A stretch of DNA of 11,191 bases from an uncultured Roseburia sp. (GTDB lineage Bacteria > Bacillota > Clostridia > Lachnospirales > Lachnospiraceae). Within the stretch, counting starts at the first letter, position 1; every line of letters begins with the position of its first letter. The notes beneath the pieces were generated by a model. That model made no database searches. It was not told where the DNA came from and worked only from the letters and a program-made list of their open reading frames with translations. The translations under genes and the position numbers were made by a program. The stretch is taken from assembly GCA_945928585.1 (NCBI GenBank), contig CAMENQ010000047.1, positions 1 through 11,191 of the forward strand. Direction: 5' to 3'. Below are positions 1-6,183 of the stretch, piece by piece.

Positions 1-417
1 TCCTAATATACTTCCTATTTCCCTTATCTGCATATTTTCAAAATACCTTAATATTATTATCATACGGTATTTTTCTTCCAAATTCATGACTGCTTTCAGT
101 ACAGTCTGTCTGTTTATATATTCTGTCAGAGTATCAGTACCATCTTCCTGTTCTAAATTTTCTAAGTCAATATCCCCTGCATACCTCTTGTTTTTTCTAA
201 AAAGCTGATTTGCTTCATTTGCAATAATCTTAAATATCCATGCTTTTATGCTTGTTATATCCTTTAAACTTTTTGAAGAGTCTATAGCCTTTACCACAGA
301 CTCCTGTATAACATCCAGTGCATCCTCCCTGTTTTTTACATAAGAATATGCAAATCTGTACATTTCATTTTGATGCTCCTGTATAAAGGCAATTACACAT
401 TCTTTTTTATCATACAT
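1..417 (-). CDS. ECF-type RNA polymerase sigma factor, 3' end cut by the window edge
   Basis: I translated this from the minus strand; it is open for 139 codons and runs off the left edge without a stop. It begins MYDKKECVIAFIQEHQ. Residues about 10-75 look like sigma-70 region 2: YRFAYSYVKNREDALDVIQE matches the region 2.2 core-binding helix, and the stretch with KAWIFKIIANEANQLFRKNK matches region 2.4, which reads the -10 element. From about residue 105, a region 4 helix-turn-helix starts (AVMNLEEKYRMIIILRYFEN, then MQIREIGSILG). There is no region 1 or 3, as expected for an ECF (group 4) sigma. The ATG at 417 is the only ATG start, because an in-frame TAA lies at 426-424. AGAGG at 434-430 is the likely ribosome binding site, with a rather long 12-nt spacer. 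A cognate anti-sigma gene would be expected beyond the left edge and cannot be seen. The upstream neighbour is a lipoprotein hydrolase on the same strand, 67 bp away. The target regulon is unknown. Confidence 0.88.
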   Translation of the reverse strand, partial: MYDKKECVIAFIQEHQNEMYRFAYSYVKNREDALDVIQESVVKAIDSSKSLKDITSIKAWIFKIIANEANQLFRKNKRYAGDIDLENLEQEDGTDTLTEYINRQTVLKAVMNLEEKYRMIIILRYFENMQIREIGSILG

Positions 418-427
418 ACTATATTAC

Positions 428-460
428 TACCTCTTTACGCCGGGAAATACTCTTACGCCG
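428..460. repeat. Short imperfect direct repeat ahead of the sigma factor gene
   Basis: On the plus strand TACCTCTTTACGCCG (428-442) is followed after 5 bases by TACTCTTACGCCG (448-460). The two copies differ by two one-base gaps. The copy nearer the sigma gene contains its ribosome binding site (AGAGG on the minus strand). It could be an operator or a translation-control site, or chance. It is small and no function is claimed. Confidence 0.35.
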
Positions 461-484
461 ACAGCCTGTACCGGAATTTTAATT

Positions 485-1348
485 TTAATAGGTCATTTTT
501 TTTAGGTAATCTGCCCATTTAAATAAATAATTCCTGCTTAAATGTATGCCGTCTGTACTTGCCTCCTCCGGCAGTGCTCCTGTATCATCCACTACTGCAA
601 CAGACACATCTACCCAGTTTACTCCTGTATTTTGAACCACTTCCTGTATATACGTGTTAAACAATGATATTTTTTCATTGTTGTAGATTTCATCTGTTCT
701 GCCTGCTACCATAGGTATAATTGACTGTACATATATTTCAGCATTTGGAAAGTTTTGCTTTAAAGCTTCAATTATGGTGGTATAATACTGTTCAAACGAT
801 TCTTTATATGGCCATCCCAATTCGTTTATGCCAAACATCAGATATATCCTGTCATAATTTTTTTCCGAAACTGCTTCCAGCATGGTTCCCTTTTGTCCGT
901 TGCTTAAAGTAAACAGCTTTTTTTCCATAACATCCTTTATGGTTATTCCAACAGAAGCATAAAAGTCTGCCTGACCTACTACAAGTTTTTCATCAAGTCC
1001 TGCCGTTCTTGAATCACCTAAAAAAGCTGCGTTTTCAAAGTTCACTCTTTCATCAAAGCTTATATCTCCATTTTCGTAGGTTTCATGTTCGTTTTTTTCT
1101 GCCGGCACGGATGTATCTTCTGTCCCGGTTTCATTTTTCGTTTCCATATCATTTCCCGTGGTTACTTCTTCCGTTTTATCTTCTGTTTCTGCTGATGACA
1201 TTTCCCCTCCTGTCACATCATCTGCTTTTGTAGCTGCTACATCAGATTTTTTTGTAGCTGTTTCTCCCTTATCAAATATGCCGCATCCTGTCATCATCCC
1301 CACAATACCTGCTGCAATCGCTATTGTCATTATCTTTCTCTTACACAT
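485..1348 (-). CDS. Lipoprotein with SGNH/GDSL-type hydrolase domain
   Basis: This is a predicted secreted, membrane-anchored esterase-like hydrolase. The N-terminus has a basic stretch (MCKRK), a hydrophobic segment and the lipobox MMTGC, so the mature lipoprotein should start at that Cys (residue 22 from this start). A Glu/Thr/Ser-rich linker of about 75 residues follows and probably spans the cell wall. The catalytic domain has the SGNH blocks. Counting from the ATG at 1354, these are FLGDSR (nucleophile S115), MFGINELGW (block III, N177) and TDGIHLS (D268 and H271 of the Ser-Asp-His set). The substrate is unknown; family members deacylate carbohydrates, peptidoglycan or lipids. Two in-frame ATGs lie six bases apart. 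I chose 1348 because AAAGGAAGAG (1364-1355) ends directly before the ATG at 1354 but gives an 8-nt spacing to 1348. The downstream ECF sigma gene is co-directional, and no terminator is seen between them, so the two may be co-transcribed. Confidence 0.85.
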   Translation of the reverse strand: MCKRKIMTIAIAAGIVGMMTGCGIFDKGETATKKSDVAATKADDVTGGEMSSAETEDKTEEVTTGNDMETKNETGTEDTSVPAEKNEHETYENGDISFDERVNFENAAFLGDSRTAGLDEKLVVGQADFYASVGITIKDVMEKKLFTLSNGQKGTMLEAVSEKNYDRIYLMFGINELGWPYKESFEQYYTTIIEALKQNFPNAEIYVQSIIPMVAGRTDEIYNNEKISLFNTYIQEVVQNTGVNWVDVSVAVVDDTGALPEEASTDGIHLSRNYLFKWADYLKKMTY

Positions 1349-1453
1349 ATACATCTCTTCCTTTATTTTTATTTACATATATATGATACATTTCTTCACA
1401 AAAAAGTTGTTACGTTTCTATTAATATTAAATTACTTTTGCATCAAGGTATGT

Positions 1454-1774
1454 ATGTCTTTTGAACCATCGGCTGTGGTGGTAATTGTGGTGGCTGTGGT
1501 GGTGTGCAGATGGTTATATATTAATTGTGTAAACATTGAGGAGGATGCTGGAAATTTATTAATATGAAACTGTCAGCTCCCTAGCAGAGGTCAACTGTCT
1601 GAGGGAACGGCTGAAACTCAGCCGTTTCCGAGTTTTGACCGTCGCTTGGGAGGTGACAGTTTCATATTAATAAAATTTCCTGCTTCCTCCGAAGTTTACA
1701 CAATTAATATATAACCGTCTGCGCACCACCACAGCCACCACAATTACCACCACAGCCGACGGTCCAAAAGACAT
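1454..1774. repeat. 321-bp near-perfect inverted repeat (long palindrome, possible MITE-like or foldback element)
   Basis: The left arm starts at 1454 and the right arm ends at 1774, and they are reverse complements along almost their full length. The outer 81 bp (1454-1534 against 1694-1774) align without gaps and with 4 differences, all transitions. A second well-matched block contains TTAATATGAAACTGTCA on both arms, and the core is a perfect hairpin AACGGCTGA/TCAGCCGTT around a 3-base loop at 1615-1617. Each arm holds two copies of GGCTGTGGTGGT with a 21-bp period. It lies between the asd terminator and the lipoprotein gene, outside any recognised gene. No transposase is present and I could not find a convincing target-site duplication. 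Each arm also holds a short open frame starting MSF: 37 aa on the plus strand (1454-1567) and 35 aa on the minus strand (1774-1667). These share the hydrophobic stretch SAVVVIVVAVVV. I do not call them as genes. If transcribed, the RNA would fold into one hairpin about 320 nt long. Confidence 0.9.
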
Positions 1775-1785
1775 TAAATTTAGTA

Positions 1786-1818
1786 AAAGAAGCAGAAGGA
1801 CTTTGCCCCTGCTTCTTT
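1786..1818 (-). terminator. Hairpin terminator after asd, U-rich on both sides
   Basis: A 10-bp stem (AAAGAAGCAG pairing with CTGCTTCTTT) closes a 13-base loop and begins 25 bases past the asd stop codon. Read on the minus strand the tail is short (TTTTACTA). Read on the plus strand the tail is better (TTTATATTTTTTTATG). The structure may therefore end transcription from both directions, but its place right after asd makes it the natural asd terminator. Confidence 0.65.
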
Positions 1819-1843
1819 ATATTTTTTTATGTTTAATAAATAT

Positions 1844-2929
1844 TTATTTTGCCTCAATATATCCAAGTGCCTTAAGAAGCTCTGCTGAAAGAATTGCTCC
1901 TCCTGCTGCACCACGAACAGTATTGTGTGATAATCCTACGAATTTATAATCGTATACTGTATCTTCCCTAAGTCTACCTACAGAAATACCCATTCCGTTT
2001 TCATAATTTACATCAAGATGCACCTGTGGTCTGTTATCCTCCTCAAGGTACTGGATAAACTGCTTTGGTGCGCTTGGAAGCTGTAATTCCTGTGGCTTTC
2101 CTGAGAATGTAACAAGCTTCTCTATAAGTTGCTCCTTAGTCGGCTTTTTCTTAAACTTTACAAATACTGCTGCCGTATGTCCGTCAAGGACAGGAACTCT
2201 TATACACTGTGTTGTAATAACAGGTCCTTCTGCTTTCTTTATAACACCGTCTTCTATTTTACCCCAAAGTCTTAAAGGCTCCTGTTCGCTCTTTTCTTCC
2301 TCACCGCCGATATATGGAATAATGTTCTCTACCATCTCCGGCCAGTCCTTAAATGTCTTTCCTGCTCCTGATATTGCCTGATATGTGGTAGCAACTACCT
2401 CTACAGGCTCAAATTCCTTCCATGCCGTAAGAACAGGTGCATAGCTTTGTATAGAGCAGTTTGGCTTTACTGCTACAAAGCCTTTCTTTGTACCAAGTCT
2501 TTCTCTCTGATACTTAATAACTTCATAATGCTCTGGATTTATTTCAGGCACTACCATAGGTACATCAGGTGTCCATCTGTGTGCGCTGTTATTTGAAACT
2601 ACAGGAGTTTCTGTCTTTGCATATGCATCCTCTATGGCTTTGATTTCGTCCTTTGTCATATCTACTGCGCTAAATACGAAATCCACCTCTGACGCAACCT
2701 TCTCCACTTCATTTACATTCATAACAACAAGCTTCTTTACTGCTTCCGGCATAGGCTTTAACATTTTCCATCTGTCGCCTACTGCTTCCTCGTATGTTTT
2801 TCCTGCTGAACGTGGGCTGGCTGCTACTGCAACCACCTCAAACCAAGGATGATTTTCAAGGAGCGAAATAAATCTCTGACCTACCATACCTGTAGCACCT
2901 AATATACCAACTCTTAACTTCTTATCCAT
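1844..2929 (-). CDS. asd: Aspartate-semialdehyde dehydrogenase (archaeal/fungal type)
   Basis: This enzyme reduces L-aspartyl-4-phosphate to L-aspartate-4-semialdehyde with NADPH in the cytoplasm. It is the branch point to lysine/diaminopimelate, threonine and methionine. The 361-residue length is normal for the family. Residues 11-18 are the dinucleotide-binding loop GATGMVGQ. The catalytic cysteine is C158 in VKPNCSIQ, and the substrate loop includes AISGAGKTF. The active-site base is probably H251 in RVPVLDGHTAAVFV, a pattern typical of the archaeal/fungal-type branch and not the E. coli type. The start at 2929 is supported by AAAGAGGT eight bases upstream. The gene appears to be transcribed alone: it has its own promoter in the gap shared with the divergent tRNA and a hairpin after the stop. 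The roughly 65-nt leader is too short for a lysine riboswitch. No key residue is missing. Confidence 0.97.
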   Translation of the reverse strand: MDKKLRVGILGATGMVGQRFISLLENHPWFEVVAVAASPRSAGKTYEEAVGDRWKMLKPMPEAVKKLVVMNVNEVEKVASEVDFVFSAVDMTKDEIKAIEDAYAKTETPVVSNNSAHRWTPDVPMVVPEINPEHYEVIKYQRERLGTKKGFVAVKPNCSIQSYAPVLTAWKEFEPVEVVATTYQAISGAGKTFKDWPEMVENIIPYIGGEEEKSEQEPLRLWGKIEDGVIKKAEGPVITTQCIRVPVLDGHTAAVFVKFKKKPTKEQLIEKLVTFSGKPQELQLPSAPKQFIQYLEEDNRPQVHLDVNYENGMGISVGRLREDTVYDYKFVGLSHNTVRGAAGGAILSAELLKALGYIEAK

Positions 2930-3002
2930 TTATTTTACCTCTTTCTCACTTATTTTCGTTTGTCCGTCCACTGCGAACATTTGTCTTTTTCAAACAAATT
3001 CT

Positions 3003-3030
3003 ATAATACCATAGAAATATAAAATTGCAA
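3003..3030 (-). promoter_or_regulatory. Sigma-A-type promoter of asd
   Basis: On the minus strand TTGCAA (3030-3025) and TATTAT (3008-3003) are separated by 16 bases. Transcription would start near 2996 and give a leader of about 65 nt before the asd ATG at 2929. The -10 matches TATAAT at five of six bases. No other promoter is as good in this gap. Confidence 0.55.
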
Positions 3031-3053
3031 GCACTTTTTATAAAAACTTCGAC

Positions 3054-3082
3054 TTGACTTTTTATATATTTTTTTATATTAT
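3054..3082 (+). promoter_or_regulatory. Sigma-A-type promoter of the tRNA-Thr gene
   Basis: On the plus strand TTGACT (3054-3059) and TATTAT (3077-3082) are separated by 17 bases. This places the transcription start at about 3089-3091, one to three bases ahead of the mature tRNA at 3092, so the 5' leader would be almost absent. The promoter is back-to-back with the asd promoter, whose -35 lies about 24 bp away. Confidence 0.7.
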
Positions 3083-3091
3083 ATTAATGTT

Positions 3092-3162
3092 GCTCCCATA
3101 GTTCAAAGGCAAAACAGATCACTCGTAATGATCAGTTATCGGTTCGATTCCGATTGGGAGCT
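3092..3162 (+). tRNA. tRNA-Thr (anticodon CGU)
   Basis: The cloverleaf folds well. The acceptor stem is GCTCCCA/TGGGAGC. The anticodon stem GATCA/TGATC closes the loop CTCGTAA, with anticodon CGT at 3124-3126, which reads ACG. The T arm is ATCGG-TTCGATT-CCGAT, with the expected TTCGA core. The D arm is GTTCAAAGGCAAAAC and has a C-A mismatch at its inner pair. G1-C72, C2-G71 and the anticodon G35-U36 fit known threonine identity elements. The CCA end is not encoded. The discriminator is T, and a run of seven T follows the acceptor stem directly, which probably ends transcription. It is the only plus-strand gene, and its 3' 27 bases overlap the end of the convergent DHH gene. Confidence 0.93.
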
Positions 3163-4155
3163 TTTTTTATGCCCTTTTTCAATATCTCTTACTATTTCTA
3201 ATATTCTATATACCATGGTATTAACCACCATTTCCTCTGTCATTCCATTTTCCCTGTTCATAGGTACAAAGCCTCCCGCCATAGAGTGGTGACCTCCACC
3301 CGTCCCAATTTTATCTAATGCTTCTATTATGATTTCCGCCGAATGAAGTTCTTTTACTGCACTTCTTACTGAAAGTCTTATGCCCTCATCACGTACGGAA
3401 TATACTACGGAGAAATTCACTCCTGATATCTTTAATGTAAAATCTGATATAGCTGCAATAAGTGACTTTGAACAATTTTCCCCTGTATATGCAAAGCACA
3501 CATTATCTATAATCTGTATGGAGCTTATTGCCTCTGCATATGTTTTCAAATCATCCATCTGAATCGTATTACTCTCAAGATAATTTATATTTGTCTTATC
3601 CGCTAATATATATAAGTTGTAAAACATATCCAAATCAAGTCTGCTTACACCTCTCGTAAGATTAGCTGTATCTGTTGTTATTCCATACAGAATAACCTCT
3701 GCTACATCATGTGGCATAGGTATGTTGTTATCATAAAAATATGATGCCACAATTGTTGCACATGAGCCTAAGTTTTCCCTGATATCTTCAAATTTATATG
3801 CAATCCTGTCAAAAATCATATGGTGGTCTACGCAGCCAATCAAAGTACCATTTAATAAATCTACATTTCCCGGTACATACTGTGTATCCACCAGTATAAT
3901 CTGTGAGTCATTATTTAATTCATTTATTTCATCTATTTTTTTTATTTCTATATTAAAAAGTTTAAGCATTGTCTGAGTTGATACTCTGTCAATCTGCCCT
4001 CCATAACATATGGTACTGTCTATTCCCCTCTGCTTAAGAAGATACTGTAAGCCGAATCCGCTGCTTATGGCATCAGGGTCAGGAAAATTGTGTGTCTGTA
4101 TATATATGTGCTTTGAAGTTATGCATTGTATCAGTTCATCCAACTTTGTCATCAT
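3136..4155 (-). CDS. DHH/DHHA1 phosphoesterase, NrnA-like (oligoribonuclease / pAp phosphatase type)
   Basis: This is a cytoplasmic metal-dependent phosphoesterase. Relatives degrade short oligonucleotides (nanoRNA) and dephosphorylate 3'-phosphoadenosine 5'-phosphate; some hydrolyse cyclic dinucleotides. The DHH domain ligands are visible: HNFPDPDA (H22, D26, D28), LVDTQ (D90), the signature VDHH (D110, H111, H112) and GITTDTANLTRG (D162). The C-terminal DHHA1 domain has the substrate loop GTGGGHHSMAGGFVP at 284-298. The length of 339 aa is normal. GAGAGGA lies 5 nt before the ATG at 4155; a second ATG at 4152 would also fit, and the difference is one residue. The final residues SSQSESNR are translated from the antisense strand of tRNA-Thr, so the gene and the tRNA overlap tail to tail. 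Substrate choice between pAp, nanoRNA and c-di-AMP products cannot be decided from sequence. Confidence 0.93.
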   Translation of the reverse strand: MMTKLDELIQCITSKHIYIQTHNFPDPDAISSGFGLQYLLKQRGIDSTICYGGQIDRVSTQTMLKLFNIEIKKIDEINELNNDSQIILVDTQYVPGNVDLLNGTLIGCVDHHMIFDRIAYKFEDIRENLGSCATIVASYFYDNNIPMPHDVAEVILYGITTDTANLTRGVSRLDLDMFYNLYILADKTNINYLESNTIQMDDLKTYAEAISSIQIIDNVCFAYTGENCSKSLIAAISDFTLKISGVNFSVVYSVRDEGIRLSVRSAVKELHSAEIIIEALDKIGTGGGHHSMAGGFVPMNRENGMTEEMVVNTMVYRILEIVRDIEKGHKKSSQSESNR

Positions 4156-4367
4156 GTTTTTCCTCTCATTATCATATCTGTTCTTCCTGATATGAGATTA
4201 TCACATACTTTTTGAGTGGATTCTACCCCATAAAAGGGGGGTATTTATTCTACTTACCATTTTCTTTTTATACATCATTCTATTCCAATTAAATAATTTC
4301 AACCAATTCCCTTATCTAATGCTCCGGAGGAAATTCCTAAAGCAACAGCGTGAAATTAAGAAACCAA

Positions 4368-4387
4368 AAATTCGCGAATGCGAATTT
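4368..4387 (-). terminator. Intrinsic terminator of the ABC ATPase gene
   Basis: An 8-bp perfect stem AAATTCGC/GCGAATTT closes a 4-base loop. Read on the minus strand it is followed by TTGGTTTCTTAATTT, so with the stem's own Ts it gives a U-rich tail. It begins 28 bases past the stop codon at 4416. It is the more likely end of minus-strand transcription here. Confidence 0.6.
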
Positions 4388-4389
4388 AT

Positions 4390-4413
4390 AAGTCTCGCTG
4401 TCTGGCGAGACTT
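4390..4413 (+). terminator. Second hairpin, with its U-tract on the plus strand
   Basis: A 9-bp perfect stem AAGTCTCGC/GCGAGACTT closes a 6-base loop. The T-rich tail (TTTTCTATTT) is on the plus strand and runs into the ATPase stop codon; on the minus strand the tail is ATAAATT. It sits two bases from the neighbouring hairpin. The pair looks like a bidirectional terminator, although no plus-strand gene is seen to need it. Confidence 0.55.
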
Positions 4414-4415
4414 TT

Positions 4416-5105
4416 CTATTTCCGTATAAGGCTGCTCCAGACAAGATTAAAATAATCCTTAAATTCCGGTGCATTTCTAGCATCTATAGGTGACTGGTTC
4501 ACCGTGGTCAGTTTTATGTGGATTTCATCCTTTATATGCCCCGGATTTGGTGACATAATTATTATTTTATCACTTAATGCTATAGCCTCCGCAAGGTCAT
4601 TTGTAACTAAAATACAGCCCTTATCATATGCTTTTATCATGCTTCGTATTCCATATCCCACCTCAAGCCTTGTAGCATAATCAAGCGCGTTAAATGGTTC
4701 GTCAAGTATAACAAGGTCAGGCTCCATTGCAAGTGATTTTATAAGTTCAGCCCTCTTTTCCATTCCGCTGTAGGGATACGGACTTCCTGCCTTTGAAAAG
4801 GCTGTCATTCCGTATGTTTCTGTTACTATATTGGAATCAGTATGGCAATTTCTCCATTCAAACAGATTATCCTTTTGGATAAGATAGCCTATATTTTGTA
4901 TATTTCTCTTTATTTCACCGTTATCAGGCATCAATATACCTGAAATAACAGATAATAAAGTGGATTTTCCGCATCCGGACGGACCTATGATGGATACAAA
5001 CTCTCCCTTATCAACAGACAGGGATATGTCATAGAGCACCTGATACTTTCCGCTGATGGTATGAAAGGAATAGCTTAGATTGGATACTTCTAACAACACT
5101 TTCAC
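4416..5105 (-). CDS. Shortened ABC-type ATPase, NitT/TauT-like, with degenerate catalytic motifs
   Basis: It resembles the ATP-binding subunits of nitrate/sulfonate/taurine-type importers (SsuB/TauB group) but is only 229 aa. The Walker A motif GPSGCGKST (41-49), the Q-loop (Q77 in YLIQKDN), Walker B LVILDEP (131-137, E136) and the D-loop NALD are intact. Three things are odd. The helical subdomain between Q-loop and signature is clearly short. The signature region reads PYPYSGMEKRAEL and lacks a clean LSGGQ. The H-loop reads LVTNDLAEA, so the switch histidine is replaced by N169. The start codon is GTG at 5105, with GGAGG at 5114-5110. No permease or substrate-binding protein lies nearby. 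The acyltransferase 67 bp upstream on the same strand may be co-transcribed with it. The reading frame is uninterrupted, so it does not look like a simple pseudogene. It may bind ATP and hydrolyse it poorly; its partner is unknown. Confidence 0.8.
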   Translation of the reverse strand: MKVLLEVSNLSYSFHTISGKYQVLYDISLSVDKGEFVSIIGPSGCGKSTLLSVISGILMPDNGEIKRNIQNIGYLIQKDNLFEWRNCHTDSNIVTETYGMTAFSKAGSPYPYSGMEKRAELIKSLAMEPDLVILDEPFNALDYATRLEVGYGIRSMIKAYDKGCILVTNDLAEAIALSDKIIIMSPNPGHIKDEIHIKLTTVNQSPIDARNAPEFKDYFNLVWSSLIRK

Positions 5106-5172
5106 AAATCCTCCAGAAAAATCTTACTATAATTTAGTATATGCAGCCACCATATTTTTGACATAGCAGGAC

Positions 5173-6183
5173 TTATTTCATTTTCTTTCTTCTCAGTTCC
5201 TCATACTCAGGAAATGTTATATAATCCTCATGCTCCCAGTCTACATTTGTTCTAAGAACCCTTGCTATAGAGCCTGCCATAAGACAATGCGAAGGATATG
5301 TGCCTTTTACTATAGAGCCTGCGCCTACCACACTATTGTCTCCTATATCGGTGTTATATATTATTTTGCTGTCCATTCCCAGCCATACGTGATTTCCTAT
5401 GGTTACATGAACGTCATCCTTTATATTTATGTTTTCTTTTAAGTCAAGATCGAAGAGACTGTGGGCTCCTCCCGATAATATCTTTACATCCTTTGCCACA
5501 AGCAGGTCTTCACCTGCTATAAGCTTTGTTTTTTCCACAACGCAGATGTAAAGTCCATCGGTTACGGTCATTCCTTTTCCTATATTCATATAACCCTCAA
5601 AGTTGCTTATGAAATAATTGCCTGCAAGATAACTGTCCCCCTGAAATATACTTTCCGAATTTCTGAAAAACATATTTCCGTTTTTCATATACATATTTCT
5701 TCCAAATGATACCTTTGCATTTCCGATAAGCTTAATAATGCAGCCTTCCCCAAAGCCTGTATCTTTTCCAATAAAAAGCTTATTGTTGTATCCCTTAAGC
5801 TGTATACATACATTTTCAACAGCACCCTCAACAGTAATTTCATTACCACGGCAGTCGCTATAGTACCCTGATACGCAGTTTACTTCCGTATATGCGCCTA
5901 TATATGTAAAATCAATATTTTCCTTTAAGCCTTTTTCCATGAAAGCTGCCATTATTTGTGAATCTCTGTAATTTAATGCTGCTATAATATAATTTTCTTT
6001 ACATATAAGCTCATCACTGCCTTCTGCAATGCCTTCTATTTTTATATCATTTTCCAAAAGAAAAGAACTTAGCTCATCAAGCTGTGTATTATCCCATACA
6101 TATACAGGTCTGCCGTTTATCTGTTTTTTCAAATCTTCTATTGAAACCCATTCCATCCAATTTTTCATATAAAAACGTACCAT
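5173..6183 (-). CDS. Left-handed beta-helix (hexapeptide repeat) acyltransferase
   Basis: This is a probable acetyl/acyltransferase of the type that modifies sugars or polysaccharides. Numbering is from the alternative ATG at 6201. Residues about 140-315 form the beta-helix, with imperfect [LIV]G-x4 repeats ending in IGNHVWLGMDSKIIYNTDIG, then SVVGAGSIVKG and HCLMAGSIARVL, the standard C-terminal turns. GGAHSLFD holds the likely catalytic H247. The N-terminal part (about 30-105) follows the alternating pattern of the Rossmann-like domains often fused to such enzymes (VYVW, then IKIEGIAEG, YIIAALNY, ENIDFTYIG), but the expected Gly-rich loop reads DNTQLDEL. I chose the ATG at 6183 because AAAGGAG lies 8 bases upstream; the ATG at 6201 lies just before that site and has only a weak one of its own. 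It sits between an exporter operon and an orphan ATPase; the substrate is unknown. Confidence 0.82.
   Translation of the reverse strand: MVRFYMKNWMEWVSIEDLKKQINGRPVYVWDNTQLDELSSFLLENDIKIEGIAEGSDELICKENYIIAALNYRDSQIMAAFMEKGLKENIDFTYIGAYTEVNCVSGYYSDCRGNEITVEGAVENVCIQLKGYNNKLFIGKDTGFGEGCIIKLIGNAKVSFGRNMYMKNGNMFFRNSESIFQGDSYLAGNYFISNFEGYMNIGKGMTVTDGLYICVVEKTKLIAGEDLLVAKDVKILSGGAHSLFDLDLKENINIKDDVHVTIGNHVWLGMDSKIIYNTDIGDNSVVGAGSIVKGTYPSHCLMAGSIARVLRTNVDWEHEDYITFPEYEELRRKKMK

Larger units (their letters stand above)
1349..1843. other. Gene-free stretch between asd and the lipoprotein gene
   Basis: This 495-bp interval holds, from right to left, the asd-proximal hairpin terminator (1786-1818), the 321-bp palindrome (1454-1774) and about 100 bp of AT-rich DNA that must contain the promoter and leader of the lipoprotein gene. 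I looked for a promoter in 1365-1450. TTGATG on the minus strand (1448-1443) could be a -35 element, but no good -10 sits at the right spacing, so I do not call one. Confidence 0.7.

Noticed and set aside
721..1424. Plus-strand open frames opposite the lipoprotein gene
   Set aside because: They are low-complexity antisense readings of a gene with clear family motifs, and they lack ribosome binding sites.
1471..1503. Cys/Gly-rich frame GCGGNCGGCGG as a RiPP or bacteriocin precursor
   Set aside because: In the left arm a TGA lies just upstream in the same frame, and in the right arm no start codon occurs before the preceding stop. No maturation enzyme or dedicated exporter gene is adjacent.
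1454..1774. CRISPR array or tandem-repeat locus
   Set aside because: The repetition is one inverted pair with a short internal 21-bp repetition, not regularly spaced direct repeats with unique spacers.
2930..3002. Lysine riboswitch or other leader control of asd
   Set aside because: The likely start site leaves only about 65 nt, too short for an L-box, and only a 6-bp ATTTGT/ACAAAT hairpin is visible.
4416..5105. ABC ATPase gene as a frameshifted pseudogene
   Set aside because: The frame is continuous from a well-placed RBS to the stop, and Walker A, Q-loop, Walker B and D-loop are all intact and in order. Missing pieces are in-frame.
5157..5162. TTGACA on the plus strand as a promoter
   Set aside because: No matching -10 at the right distance and no plus-strand gene downstream.
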